Assembly: GCF_000182565.1 (NCBI RefSeq)
Contig: NW_015971542.1
Coordinates: forward strand, 951,736-1,015,735
Origin: Spizellomyces punctatus DAOM BR117
Lineage: Eukaryota > Chytridiomycota > Chytridiomycetes > Spizellomycetales > Spizellomycetaceae
DNA: 64,000 nucleotides
Direction of reading: 5' to 3'
The translations under genes and the position numbers were made by a program. The notes below the pieces were generated by a model. The model saw only the letters and a program-made list of their open reading frames with translations, ran no database searches and had not been told where the DNA came from. Shown here piece after piece: positions 39,246 to 51,187 of the stretch (the stretch's first letter is position 1; each line of letters opens with the position of its first letter).

Positions 39246-41989
39246 ATGCTTCCCGTCCTGCGAAAGCTACCCCGCGTAGCGAGGCCGTGTCTTCGCTCGC
39301 TGTCCCTGCGTCATGTTGGCCGCGCCGCTTTGGGCGTTCACCCCTCCCCGGCAGCAACACGGCAGGTTGAGCCACGCTTGCAACTGCGGGCATATAGTGC
39401 AGCGGCCGCACAAGCACTAGAGGAGACTCCTGAGACTGTGGTGGGGAGTGGAAGTATTGAAGGCTGTGTTGACGTGGAAAAGATACGGAATGTATGTTTT
39501 GCATGATTGTCTAGCTCATGGACCGCGGGCCACTGTTAATATCAGGTTTGTGACATTTTGTCAGCTTGCTATTATAGCTCACGTCGATCATNNNNNNNNN
39601 NNNNNNNNNNNNNNNNNNNNNNNNNNNNNNNNNNNNNNNNNNNNNNNNNNNNNNNNNNNNNNNNNNNNNNNNNNNNNNNNNNNNNNNNNNNATTCCCTGC
39701 TAACTCGCATATAATCAGGTGCCGCAAAGATGGAGAGCGGGGCAAGGGTTATGGACTCTAACGATTTGGAAAAGGAGCGAGGGATTACCATCTTGTCGAA
39801 GAGCACTGGAATAACCTACAAGGGCTACCGTATTAACATTGTTGATACCCCAGGTACCACTGCGTTTCCATGTGGGCGTGCAATAATGTAAAGCTTTTGG
39901 TTTAATGATGTACACTTTGCTTGAATTAGGGCACGCAGATTTCGGTGGAGAGGTCGAACGCGTGTTGTCGATGGTCGATGGTGTATGCTTGGTGGTGTGT
40001 GGAACAGAAGGCCCAATGACGCAGACAAAATTTGTCTTGTCAAAAGCCTTGGAGAAGAATTTAAAACCACTGGTGGTTATGAATAAGGTTGACCGACCCA
40101 CTGCTCGGCCAGAAGAAGTTGAGGAGGGTACGTTTCTCTATATTAGACAGCAGATGTTTGATTGCGTCGTTAAATGGGAATTGTATCTGCAGAACTCCTT
40201 GAACTTTTCATCGGTCTTGATGCCAATGAGACGCAGCTGGAGTACCCGATTTTGTACGCTTCGGCGAAAGATGGGTGGGCGACCAGAGAGTTGAATGGAA
40301 AGCGAGACAATGTTCTGCCATTACTTGAGGAAATCGTAAATCATGTTCCGGCGCCTAGCGTTGACCGTTCAGCGCCCTTCTCTATGCTAGTAACGGTAGG
40401 TCCAAGGCTTCATCTGATTGCAGATTGATGGTCGTGGCACTGACGGAATTCTGGATGACAGCAAATTGAGAGCGACCCATACGTCGGCAAGTGTTACATG
40501 GGCAAGATCCAGTCCGGTACACTTAGGGTGGGGGACAAGATCAAGTCCCTTAACACTGATGGCAAGATTGCTGTGGAAGGACGGTGCACTAGGATTTTCC
40601 TGCGTCAGGGTTTGCAACAGGTATATACTCTGGTCCTGGTTTACTGTTGCAGTCGTCTTAGTAGTCAACCTCTGTTTCCATGTATCTATAGGTTGCGACG
40701 GAAGTGGCGGCCGCAGGAGATATTGTCTCTGTGGCGGGTATTGATGGCGCCTACGTCAACCACACTATTTGTGATACGGCAGTGTCCAATCCATTACCGG
40801 TTTGTCATCTCTGTCCTATTCAAGCGTGTGTGCCTGTAATTCACTCTGTACGTGGATTTTTTTCAGTTCACCAAAGTCGATCCTCCTACGATTTCCATGA
40901 TGTTTTATGTAAATGACTCGCCTTTAGGTGGCAAAGAGGGTAGGTCACAGTTTGTATTACTGTTTGCGGGAATACGCAATCCTTAACCGGCAATACATTC
41001 AGGGAAATTCTTGACTTCACAAGTGTTGCGAGACCGTCTTGTGAAAGAGACTGAGACCAATGTCGCTCTGCAGGTTGTGCAACACGGTGAAGCTTTCGAA
41101 GTCAAGGGGCGCGGAGAATTACAAATGGGCGTACTTATTGAGACTATGCGACGAGAAGGATTCGAAATGTCCGTATCTCCCCCTCGAGTCATCTACAAAG
41201 TGGAAGGAGAGGACAAGGAGAGGAAGATTTTGGAACCGATAGAGGAAGTGACGATCGATGTTGAGCATGAGCATGCGGGGACGGTGATTGAGAAGATTAC
41301 AAAGAGGAAAGGAGACATGAAGAGCTATACTGAGACTGGCGACAAGGCGAGATTGATCTTCCATGTCCCAACAAGGGGCTTGTTGGGTTACCCAGCCGAG
41401 TTCAAGAACGACGTACGTGAGATCACATTTTTTTTCTTACACTCAAAATTGACTCTCGGACTATAGACGCACGGACAAGGTATCATCAACTATCTGCTTC
41501 TCGGCTACGAGCCTTATAAAGGGCAATTGGACAGAACCCGGAAAGGCTCCATTATTTCGACAGCGTCAGGTGAAACGACAGCATATGCACTCGCAGCCGT
41601 TGAACCTCGTGGCAAACTATTTGTCACACCCGGTACCAAAGTATATCCTGGGATGATCATTGGGGAGCACAACCGCGAGCATGACCTTGAAGTCAATCCT
41701 GTTAAAGCCAAGCAGTTGACCAACATACGACAAGTCAACAAGGAAGAACAAATTCGGTTGACTCCAGTGGACTCGATGGGGTTAGAGAAGATGCTTGCCT
41801 ACGTTCAAGGTACAATACTGTTTTTTTGCAATGGAGATTTGATGAAATCATCGACACTAAGACGATCCCATAGATGACGAAGTGATTGAAATCACTCCTG
41901 TGAGTATCCGAACGCGAAAGAAGGAACTCGACAGCACCAAGCGCAAAGCTCAAGCCAGGAAACGGCACCCCGATTTCGGAACCTTGTAA
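39246..41989 (+). CDS. BipA/TypA translational GTPase, predicted mitochondrial
   Basis: Bacterial-type ribosome-binding GTPase, nuclear-encoded with introns. The start at 39246 gives an Arg-rich, acid-free leader ([20 protein letters not shown]) typical of a mitochondrial presequence. GTPase motifs: LAIIAHVDH (G1, continuing into the N gap), [15 protein letters not shown] (switch region), [19 protein letters not shown] (G3), and VVMNKVDRP (G4). Domain [23 protein letters not shown]-like domains [25 protein letters not shown] and [14 protein letters not shown]. The BipA-specific C-terminal domain is present: [71 protein letters not shown]. It ends [11 protein letters not shown]. The G1 P-loop end is lost in the gap at 39592-39691. 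Confidence 0.88.
39592..39691. other. Assembly gap (100 N)
   Basis: A run of exactly 100 N, a conventional length for a gap of unknown size, inside the BipA gene right after AHVDH of the G1 motif. It removes the P-loop Gly-Lys-Thr/Ser and the following helix. Confidence 0.99.
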
Positions 41990-42726
41990 AGGTTTCATTC
42001 TTTTTATGTAGATTGTAGCATAGATGAGCGCATCCGCCTTTGTGTTTACTATGTATATTCATGTTCGTAGCGATATTTATATAGACTTTAAGACATCCTT
42101 TGTGAGTTCGCCAGTCGCCAACTGCGACAAAATAAACATAGTTGTTACTGATTTCCTGGTAACTATTCCATGGAGGTCACTTACAGCTGAAAGATGACCC
42201 CAGATCAACTGCTTGAAAGTAACGGATATGCTCACCCATGTCAATAGTACTCTTTTGCTCGGTACCATTGCAGACCTTGGCAAACAGTGTTGACAGGTCG
42301 CAATGGAATATGTTCTCCCATCACAAGCTTCTCGAGTGCGGTCCTCAAAGGCAGTTTTGAGAAGCCACCTACGGGCAAACCAATGCCAAATGGGAGTCAA
42401 CGGCAAGCAAAGTTCTTTATCGGTCTTTTGAGCTTCCGCTTGCCTGCCAAACTCGCCCAGCGGTCCAAAGAAAAGCACGTTGTGATGGAAGCGACGACGG
42501 CCTGAAGCCGAGAGCCCCAATCATTGAGCGTTGCGAGCACGCAATGTCCGCCATGTCCGAACGTCCGGAATTTTTGGGGGAAACAATTTTTGCCTTTTTG
42601 CGTTGGGGCCGTGGGGTTGAGGCCCAAAACGCCACATAAGAAGGGGCCCGTTCTGACCTCCCCCCCTCCATTTAACGCTCATCACTTTTCCGCATCACCC
42701 CACGCACGCACAAGCACATACACGAC
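41990..42726. other. Upstream region of SAM synthetase with a possible small minus-strand gene
   Basis: On the minus strand, exon-like segments with canonical sites can be joined. An acceptor near 42367 opens GFSKLPLRTALEKLVMG and ends ...NTVCQ at a GT. A second acceptor near 42209 opens LIWGHLSA before a GTAAGT. A third acceptor near 42126 opens LATGELTKDVLKSI and a stop at about 42085. The first exon (perhaps MADIACSQRSMIGALGFRPS at 42562) does not join in phase as I read it. A small organellar protein is conceivable, but no family is recognised. The 200 nt before 42727 hold C-rich tracts expected of a strong promoter. Confidence 0.3.
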
Positions 42727-44020
42727 ATGGCCGAAGAAACCTTCCTCTTCACTTCTGAATCTGTCGGTGAGGGTCACCCCGACAAGATTTGCGATCAGGG
42801 TATGATGACCGTTCCCGTCAATTTCAACCCGCAATCTTGCATTGCTCACGCATTATTCTACATTTAGTCTCTGACGCCATCCTGGATGCCTGCTTGGCTC
42901 AGGACCCCTTCTCCCGTGTCGCTTGTGAGACGGCCACCAAGACTGGTATGATCATGGTCCTCGGTGAAATCACCACCAAGGCCACCTTGGACTACCAAAA
43001 GATCATCCGTGAGACTGTCAAGAAGATTGGCTTTGACGACTCCAGCAAGGGTTTCGACTACAAGACTTGCAACGTCCTCGTTGCCATTGAGCAACAGTCT
43101 CCCGAAATCGCCAGCGGTCTCGTACAGCAGGGTGCCGACCTCGAGAAGATTGGTGCTGGTGACCAGGGTATCATGTTCGGGTACGCCTCTGACGAGACCC
43201 CCGAGCTCATGCCCCTCACCATCGTGCTCGCCCACAAGCTCAACATCAAGATGGCTGAGCTTCGTCGTAACGGTGAAATGGGTTGGTTGCGTCCCGACTC
43301 CAAGACCCAGGTCACTGTTGAATACAAGATGATCAACGGTGTCCCCGTTCCCCAGCGCGTCCACACCATCGTCATCTCTACTCAGCACGCTCCCGAAATC
43401 TCTCAGGAGCAGATCCAAAAGGAGCTCCAGGAGAAGATCATCAAGGTTCGTGTCACAAGGCATCAATTCTAGTGAATCTGGAATATGAACTAACGTAAAT
43501 GATGGTTTATATGTAGACTGTCATTCCTCCCCAATACCTCGATGATCGCACCATCTACCACTTGCAACCCTCTGGTCGTTTCGTGATTGGTGGACCACAA
43601 GGTGACGCTGGTGTCACTGGTCGTAAGATCATTGTCGACACCTACGGCGGTTGGGGTGCCCACGGTGGTGGTGCTTTCTCTGGAAAGGACTGGTCCAAGG
43701 TCGACCGTTCCGCTGCATACACTGCCCGATGGATTGCAAAGTCTCTCGTGGCCGCCAAGCTCGCCCGTCGTGCTCTGGTGCAACTGTCGTACGCCATCGG
43801 TGTCGCTGAACCCACCTCCATTTTCATTGACACATACGGCACCGGTGTAAAGACCAATGCTGAACTTCTCGAGATTGTCAAGAACAACTTTGACCTCCGT
43901 CCTGGTGTCATTGTCAAGGAGCTTGATCTCTTCAAGCCCATCTACGAGGAATCTGCTCGCTACGGACACTTTGGTCGTTCCCAGTTCACCTGGGAGCAGC
44001 CCAAGGCTCTCAAGTTTTAA
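42727..44020 (+). CDS. SAM2: S-adenosylmethionine synthetase
   Basis: Makes SAM from methionine and ATP in the cytosol. Exons 42727-42799, 42868-43445 and 43517-44020 total 384 residues, a normal length. N-terminus: [21 protein letters not shown], with the ATP-binding His and Asp. Signatures: [18 protein letters not shown] (SAMS signature 1) and [19 protein letters not shown] (signature 2, Lys and Asp for ATP/phosphate). C-terminus: [20 protein letters not shown] and the characteristic [16 protein letters not shown]. Codons are strongly biased to C-ending forms (CTC, GTC, AAG, ATC), unlike neighbours, fitting a highly expressed gene. The split codon V at the first intron (g|tc) is in frame. 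Confidence 0.97.
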
Positions 44021-44470
44021 ATGTAACTTTTGAACATTAAACTTAGAAGATGCAAAAATGTCGGTCTGGGGCTCGACATTATGGGTTATGTACAGGGCGA
44101 TTTGACTTGCGTTTGGCGCGGGTCGCCCCATAATCGCCTCCTCTTTTATTTTTTAAATATATTACAATTGATGATATACGTCCGTCCAAATATGGCAATA
44201 TGTCCGAATGTGTCCGAAAACACGTTGGTCCAGCATAGGATTCATTCGTGTCTTTCCGCGAGCCTTCTCAACAGAGAAAGTGGAGCATCCACAAGAGGAA
44301 TCGAATTATTGCTCATGTGCTGAAACCGTAGGACCGCTTCAATTCTGGCGTTTACCGCAGTATGTTTACATTGAGTCGATTGCCTACTGCACGCAGTGTT
44401 CCTTATTCTCACAGCAGGACCGCGTGTGAAAAAAGATTGGTGCTAGCTTTACAAACTACCCAAGAGCAAC
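44021..44470. other. Intergenic region, no supported gene
   Basis: SAM synthetase 3' UTR and promoter of the NIMA-family kinase. Plus-strand frames at 44030-44323 and 44208-44429 are short and without recognisable motifs. Confidence 0.5.
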
Positions 44471-46976
44471 ATGGAGTACAATCCCAACAAGTACGAGCCA
44501 TTGAACCTGATAGGTCGGGGCTCGTTTGGTGTGATTCGGAAAGTTCGACGACGGTCAGATGGAAAGGTCAGTTGCACGTCACAAAGTTGCAGGAGCCAGC
44601 CAAATTCCAGCGTGCTCGAATGGTCCTCACGATAATGGTTTCTCTGCGTACAGATTTACGCTCGTAAAGAAATTGACTACAAACGAATGAGCGAAAGAGA
44701 AAAAAAGCAGCTTGTGGCGGAGGTCAACATTCTGAGGGAGCTTCGTCATCCCCATATTGTGCGCTATTACGAGCGGGACGTGGACCGTGACAATTGTTTG
44801 ATGTACATATATATGGGTAAGTACTATACGTTTTACTCTCGGGTGCCTTATGTATATGCAATAAATTGACCATGCGATTTGATGTCATAGAATACTGCGA
44901 AGGTGGGGACTTGGCGGAAGTAATACGAAGATATAAGAAAAGAGGGTATGCAGGCACAATCTTTCGCAGACAACCGACGATTGTTAAGATTTCCATTACG
45001 ACAACTTCAGGAAGCGCTTTGCGGAGCAGACAATATGGAAATACCTCGCACAGCTCCTTTTAGCCCTTCATGAATGCCACTGTCCGGGATCCGGCAAGTC
45101 CGGTGTCCGCCCAACGGTGCTGCACAGGTGCTTTATCCCTTCGCTGTCTGCCCTTACATAATTGTTTGAAGCTGACAGCTTCACCACTATTAGGGATCTT
45201 AAACCGGACAATGGTACAGATTGAGAAGCATTTGAATGACAGCGTCACTTGGGCAGGTCTAATTGGATTCGCTACTGGCAACAGTTTTCCTCGATGGGCG
45301 AGATGATGTCAAGTTGGGGGACTTTGGGTTGTCGCGATTAATGGACGGATCCGAGTTTGCTAGAACATATGTTGGGTATGGTGCTAGTCTGGTGGATTGC
45401 CAGGTCGAATCCTTACATCTTTATTCATGAATACCTTGTTCCGACTGATAGAACTCCGTTTTACATGTCACCGGTATGCAACACCCGGGCATGGCGAAAT
45501 GCCACATGTTCTGAATCTCTTTTGTGCAGGAACTGATCAGCGAGTCAAGTTACAATGAAAAATCGGACGTGTGGGCATTAGGTAAGTCGGCCGTTTTCTG
45601 TCCATCCAGCATGATATTAACACCCCGCGAAGGATGTCTGATTTACGAACTATGCACTTTGGAGTAAGCGTCTGTTCAAAAAATATTATTGTCGACTTTT
45701 ACTCTAACTACTGTGCGTCATATTCAGTCCACCCTTTCAAGCAAAAACACAATCACAGCTTGCCATGAAGATTCAACAAGGTGCCGTTGCCCCTTTGCCG
45801 CCACAGGTAAGACCGGCGGCTGGATGTTTTTCAAGATTGTGTATGGAATATTGATGCACACATAAGTATTCCCAAGAGCTTTTCTACATCATAAAAGCAA
45901 TGTTGCAAGTAAATGTATGTTTGTTATGCACCCAATGTAACATTTGAAGGCGCTTGAGCTCATGTCGTGGCTCGTAGCAATCGCGACGTCCGACAACTGC
46001 TGACCTACTTGAAGTACCAATGATAAAACAAGCACTCGGTGAAGAGTACGCAGTCTTGGAAACGCGCGAAATGTCATAAGAAATATTCGATCTCTAATCG
46101 TGATATTGTTTAGACCACCAAAGAACGAAAAACCACCAGCTGTTGACCAGCGTGAGGATGAACTGCGAAAACGAGAATTGGCAATCGAAGCAAGAGAAGT
46201 TGCGGTCCTCGCGCGTGAGGAGGAATGGAAGAGGGTCGCAGTGGCACATGAAGAGCGATTGAAGGCCACATTAGAGCGACAGGAGGAGGAACTGAAGAGG
46301 AAATACGCGCAATTGGAACACCAATTAATGTCGGCTCTACGAGCAAAAGAAGAGTCTTTGTTAAAGCGGGAAGCGGAGCTTATAGAGAATCGGACCCTTT
46401 TGCAGCAAGGTACTTGTTGACTACTACTCTAGGTTGAGTACCATGTGAAAAAATCTTTACTTATTATAATTGCAGCTATAGAAAAGCAACGGCATGTGCC
46501 ACATACAGTAAATCACACATACCGTCGTGGATTAGAAGAGAGGACCACTGCAAGCAACAAGGAGTATGAGTTCCTTCATTTAAATGATTTTTTCATGAGC
46601 CACTCGCTGACCTCTTTGCTGTATCAGGAACGTGTTCACATCGGCTTTTGGCAACCTTGGTGTGCTGGGAAGGCGGAAAAGCATAAAAGGCGTAAGCACC
46701 CCTATCTCCAGCCTTCCGACCCCACCCATCAGCGCGCCAGGGAGTGCCGGCACCAATCATCCGACAGGTTCGGCAGAAAAGATAAGAGCGGACGTAAGGC
46801 ATACAGGCGGTCCGCTCCTTCGACGCGCACAATCAGAGCGCGACTGGAGGGTGAACCACCACGGGGAAATGGATGACATTGTGAAAGGACTTGAACAATT
46901 TGCTCTCTCGTCACCCATGAGACCAAAGACAACTGGACCGGACGACATGTCTATTATGATGCATTTATCCCCGTAG
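44471..46976 (+). CDS. NIMA-related kinase (Nek2/Kin3/Fin1 type)
   Basis: Mitotic kinase linked to centrosome/spindle-pole and ciliary functions. Start at 44471 (MEYNPNKYEPLNLIGRGS); about ten introns. Motifs: GRGSFGVIRKVRRRSDGK, IYARKEIDYKRMSEREKKQL, LRHPHIVRYYERDVDRDN, EYCEGGDLAEVIRRYKKRG, HRDLKPDN formed across an intron at 45118-45191, KLGDFGLSRLMDGSEFARTYVG, TPFYMSPELISESSYNEKSDVW and GCLIYELCTLEPPFQAK. YEVN-like EKSDVWALGCLIYEL and the KRMSEREKKQL helix are typical for Nek2. The C-terminal part has a long Glu/Arg coiled coil (about 46120-46410; DQREDELRKRELAIEAREV), then a Ser/Pro tail with RRKSIKGVSTPISSLPTPP, a likely phospho-region, and the end DDMSIMMHLSP. Confidence 0.85.
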
Positions 46977-47216
46977 GATTTGCAGTTTATGGAAGAATAT
47001 CACAAGCATATGGTCACGTGTTAATTTGACATTGATAACTTGAGGTCGGAACGAGATAGATAGATCGGTCGTCCTCATCCTGAACGTTTCAGTGCATTGT
47101 CACGTTGGCCTTGCAATCAAGTGTTTGACGACCAGCGTTCTTGGGCAGTTCCTATCCTGCATTTCACACTCCCGACCGCCAGTTCAACGCGTGTTGTCAG
47201 CAAGATCACCTGGAGC

Positions 47217-47878
47217 ATGAATGCTGAAGATGGTACTTGCGCACATTGGACCATGTTACTTGGACATCCCTACCAATCACTTGTACTCATCCTGAACTAA
47301 TTTCTTGTAGCATACAAGGCAAAATAGTATGTCTGCTGTCATGTCAGCTTGAATCTGACTCTTAATCACATGCACCATCCCCAGTAAAGCAATGAAGGAG
47401 AAGGTCAAAGACATGGAGAGGGTGCGTGAATACAATGTGTGCTAGTTTTTGATGCCAATTGATAATAAGAGAGGAGATGCTTGCAGGAGTATGATCGGTT
47501 GAATATCCAGCTAGCCAAAATTAATGCCAGTATTCGACGAATAAAATTGGAAAAGAGGTTTGTGATAAAGACACCTTTTGGCTATTGTGGACTGCTCCAA
47601 GCTCAACTTTGCAAACCGTCCGGTATTTTTCAGCTTCCTTTGGGAGAGGTCCGAAGGTGTAAACCACATATCAGGATCAACAACCGCTATGGAGCACGGA
47701 GTAAGTGGTTTCTCCGACCACCAACCGTCGCAAATGGCTCATCACTACACGTTAGTTTGATGAAAACAATCGACGATGATATTGACATGGTGCACTTTGC
47801 ACTTGCAGAGGGGGTGCCAGGATTGCCGATGAATGGCGAGACCCCAAAACGCAATATTTGACTGCCACAATGAACTGA
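47217..47878 (+). CDS. Small coiled-coil protein, possibly an INO80 subunit F-type factor
   Basis: Reconstructed from six small exons starting at 47217 (MNAED). Joined segments read MNAEDAYKAKYKAMKEKVKDM, then EREYDRLNIQLAKINASIRR, then IKLEKSFLWERSEGVNHIS, then SGFSDHQPSQMAHHYT and a tail ending TQYLTATMN at 47876. All introns used have GT..AG. The pattern YKxKYKxxKxKVKxME...RLxxQLxKxxxxIRRIKLEKxFLWER is like the short coiled-coil domain of fungal INO80/TFPT-type subunits, which suggests a nuclear chromatin-remodelling role; this match is from memory and weak. About 115 residues. The final two introns are the least certain. Confidence 0.45.
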
Positions 47879-47989
47879 ACAGCTCATAAGCTCAAACTGA
47901 ATGGCGGTGGTAAATGGTCATCTATTCTTGATCTGATGGATATAAGAGACGGCAGAGTAGAAATACATGGGCAAAGTATCGAGAAAAGT

Positions 47990-50032
47990 TTATTTCGATG
48001 AGAGTGCAGCGACACCTGGAAGGTCCTTGCCTGTGGGATCACATTGTCAACATCTCAAATGCCTGAAGATATTCGAAAGCTAAGAGCACGCACCTTCCAA
48101 CAGCTCCAAACTAGCACCCCCTCCAGTACTGACATGAGAGAAGTCGTCTTCCCGACCGGCTTTAGCCACAGCAGTAGCCGTATCACCGCCACCAACGATC
48201 GAGGTTGCTCCTGTAGTACATTCGTCAGTAATCAAGATCAAGAAATCGGCTGGTGGAATTGTAACTAACCCTTCTTCGTCGCCTCTGCGCACGCCTCCAG
48301 CAAGCTGTTGGTTCCCTCCGCGAACTTGTCAAACTCGAAAACTCCTGCGGGTCTACTCAGAGAATAGTTAGGGGCGAACCAAGGGAGAGCAGCGCCTTTC
48401 GGAACATCAAAGACACCGCAACATACCCATTCCAGAGGATAGTCTTTGCTTCCAAGACCGCCTGACGGGACTCTTCGTTGGTTTTCTTTCCAGAGTCAAG
48501 ACCCAACCAGCCCTTGGGGATACCCTCTTCTTTTGTGGCGTAACCAACCTATAAGGACAACAAGGGGAGTAACGTTAGGGCCATTATACTCATGCCTCTT
48601 CGTAGGTCGGTATAATTACGTTGGCGTTGGCGTCAAACTTGTCAGCTACAGTCCCAATTGTTAGTATCCTGGCACGCGTTCTGCCACCATCGCTAGTGAA
48701 GCGTACCTGTCACAAAGTCTTTTGGGAGGTAGAGTTTGACGTTCTTCGCCTTTGCTTTCTCGACTAGCTTCTGTACGATTTTGGCGCCCTCTTCATCGAA
48801 CAAGGAGTTTCCGATCTCCACATTCTCCAAAGTCTTCAGGAAGGTGAAAGCCATACCGCCGCAGATAATACAGGCATTGACCTGTTCAAGAAGTTAGGCT
48901 GAAGGTTATGGACCAATGTAGTTGAATATATTTGCTAACCTTGTCCAAAAGATTGTCGATGAGCTGGATCTTGTCTGTCACCTTGGCACTGGATGTGAAG
49001 AGCGATTATCATCTAGGTGCGTTAACACTGCACCTACTAACAGTTAAGGTATCTTACCCTCCGAGGATAGCAAGGAACGGGCGTTCCGGGTTTTCCAAGG
49101 CCTTGCCAAAGAAGTCGAGCTCCTTTTTCATGAGGAAACCTGCGGCTTTCACTGGGAGGTTGACGCCGACCATAGAGCTAGGCATGAGAGCAGAGTGTAA
49201 GAAGAATGCAAATGACAAAGGGACTTGACACCGGTGGGTCTACCTATGCGCCCGGTGAGCCGTTCCAAAGGCATCATTGATGTACACATCGCCAAGCTTG
49301 GAAAGCGAAGCGCGGAATTTCTCAACGTCCTCTTTCGAGGCCTTGATCTAAAAACAGTGAAAATGTGAACAACAACCCTGATGGAGATCTAACACTCTTT
49401 TTTAGACAAACCTTGTTGCCCTGCTCGTCCTTTGTGGAGCCTTCCTCCTCGATGTGGAACCGCAAGTTCTCCAACAAAATGATCTCTCCTACGAGGATGA
49501 CAAAATCCCATCAGTTTCCGCCATGACGTGCTCCAAGAGAGCGACTGTGGATGTCTATGTTCTCGTACCATTAGATGCCTTAGCACAATGTTCTTCGACT
49601 TTTGGTCCAACACAGTCGTCCAAGAAGGTCACGGGTTTGCCGAGGAGCTTGCCCACTTCTTCTGCAACTGGCTTGAGAGAGTACTTGGCCACAACCTTTC
49701 CATCAGGACGACCGAGGTGGCTCATAAGCACGACGCTCTTGGCGCCTATTCGGGGCAGGTCATGTTAAGATGTATCTTCTTGGCTGCAGGTGGTATCAAT
49801 TTTTGCTCACCTTTTTCAAGGGCATATTTGATTGTTGGAAGAGCAGCTGTAATACGCTGGTTGTTTGAGATTTTGCCGTTCGCAAAAGGAACGTTAAAGT
49901 CAACCCTGGATGGTTAAGGTATCAAATTTGGTATACTATATTGAAAGTCTTACTCTACGGCTCCTACCGAATGAGGACGCGCTTGCCGGAAAGGTCCACG
50001 TCCTGAATACCAAGTTTGTTGCTCAAAGACAT
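47990..50032 (-). CDS. PGK1: Phosphoglycerate kinase
   Basis: Glycolytic enzyme, 1,3-bisphosphoglycerate + ADP to 3-phosphoglycerate + ATP. Start at 50032 ([20 protein letters not shown]). About ten short introns break the gene, an unusual number for a gene expected to be highly expressed. Motifs: [156 protein letters not shown] and [20 protein letters not shown], with the end ALSSK at 47990. An apparent [12 protein letters not shown] between WNG and PAG is intronic read-through. Confidence 0.95.
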
Positions 50033-51187
50033 TGTGTAGGTAAACCTAATGGGTAAAGAATCGCGTTGCCGATGGTGTGTGTGAAGGCAGAGATGAACCT
50101 TTTTGGTGCTGTGGTCGAATCGATTCGGCGTCAGAGCTGAGTCATGCCTCGGGGATGATCGGACGCTTAGCACATTAGATAATCACGGCTACGAACATCC
50201 TTCAAGCCCTTTTTGACATGATGGATATTTGTTCCAACCCGGACTACATGGAATTATCTAAAGTAATGCTTTGAAACGTTTTGCTCTCGATGTATTGCAT
50301 ATTCTTGGTCTTGTAACAGAGCACTCCCCTACAGCAGTCTCTGAATTGGATCCATATTGGGCTTGATAATGATGGCAAGGTTTTTGTTACATAATATTAT
50401 CTTTCTGTCGAGTTCACTTCTTCTAGAGTAAGCTCACCTTGTAAGATTTGTTGGAAAACTAAAATGGTGGCGATATTGTGGTTGTGCCCACTTTGTTACG
50501 CCGATAAAACGTGAGTAGAAGGGCTGTGTAGGTCGAGCAGGTAGAAAGTTGCTCTGAACCATGTGCTAGAACCAAGCCTAAAAGTGCTGAATCTGGGCCG
50601 TTTTGCCAAAATGTCGTTGTGGCTTGGGGTAAGAACATTGATTTATAGTAGGCAATGGCGTAAAAATGTGTCATGGCGAATTGGAGCAAGGAGAATGTTT
50701 AGGATACTTACTTGATACACATATAGGCAGTGCGGGATTGCACAGGCAGTGCGGGATTTTCAGGGCCTGCTGAGCCGAATGTCTCCGCAGTTATCCATAC
50801 TTGTAGGTACTGCACTTATGGGTGGGTTGTCTTTTAGACTGTACTTTAGGGCGTCAAACTCGTCAACTGTCCTTTGTGCACCAGGCGCAGGTTTGGTGCA
50901 CTGCCAAAATGCCTCTGGACTGAGCACCAGGGCCCTAAACCTGAGAGTCAAGCCGGCTGAGTTGGCGAGGCGGAACGCGAGACTAAAACACCGAGAAGGC
51001 TCAGCTAATGGCTGCTTTTCCAGCCGCCAGGTACTCAACCTTCACCGTTATGCCTCCGGGCGCTCACCATCTTGACATAAATATCTGAAGGCCCTCAATA
51101 TCCCGTTCAACAGATTCTCATTATCCATTCAGCGTCGAAACAAACTCTCTGCTTCACCACTCTTTGAACTCGATACAAACAGATACG
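50033..51187. other. 1.15-kb intergenic region, no supported gene
   Basis: PGK promoter plus the region upstream of the repeat protein. Opposing open frames at 50749-51075 (+) and 51038-50760 (-) cover each other and show no domain. Two copies of AGGCAGTGCGGGATT lie in tandem at about 50725-50757. Confidence 0.5.
50725..50757. repeat. Short tandem duplication of AGGCAGTGCGGGATT
   Basis: Two copies of AGGCAGTGCGGGATT about 18 bp apart. The surrounding sequence is non-coding as far as I can tell, and a replication-slippage origin is likely. Confidence 0.7.

Noticed and set aside
42864-43466. 200-residue minus-strand ORF opposite SAM synthetase
   Set aside because: Shadow of the strongly codon-biased SAM synthetase exon. 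Its Leu/Gly/Asp-rich sequence is an antisense artefact.
48385-48460. Continuous PGK reading WNG...[12 protein letters not shown]
   Set aside because: Read-through of an intron. Splicing from TGGAATGG to ACCCGCAGGAGTT gives the expected WNGPAGVFEF instead.
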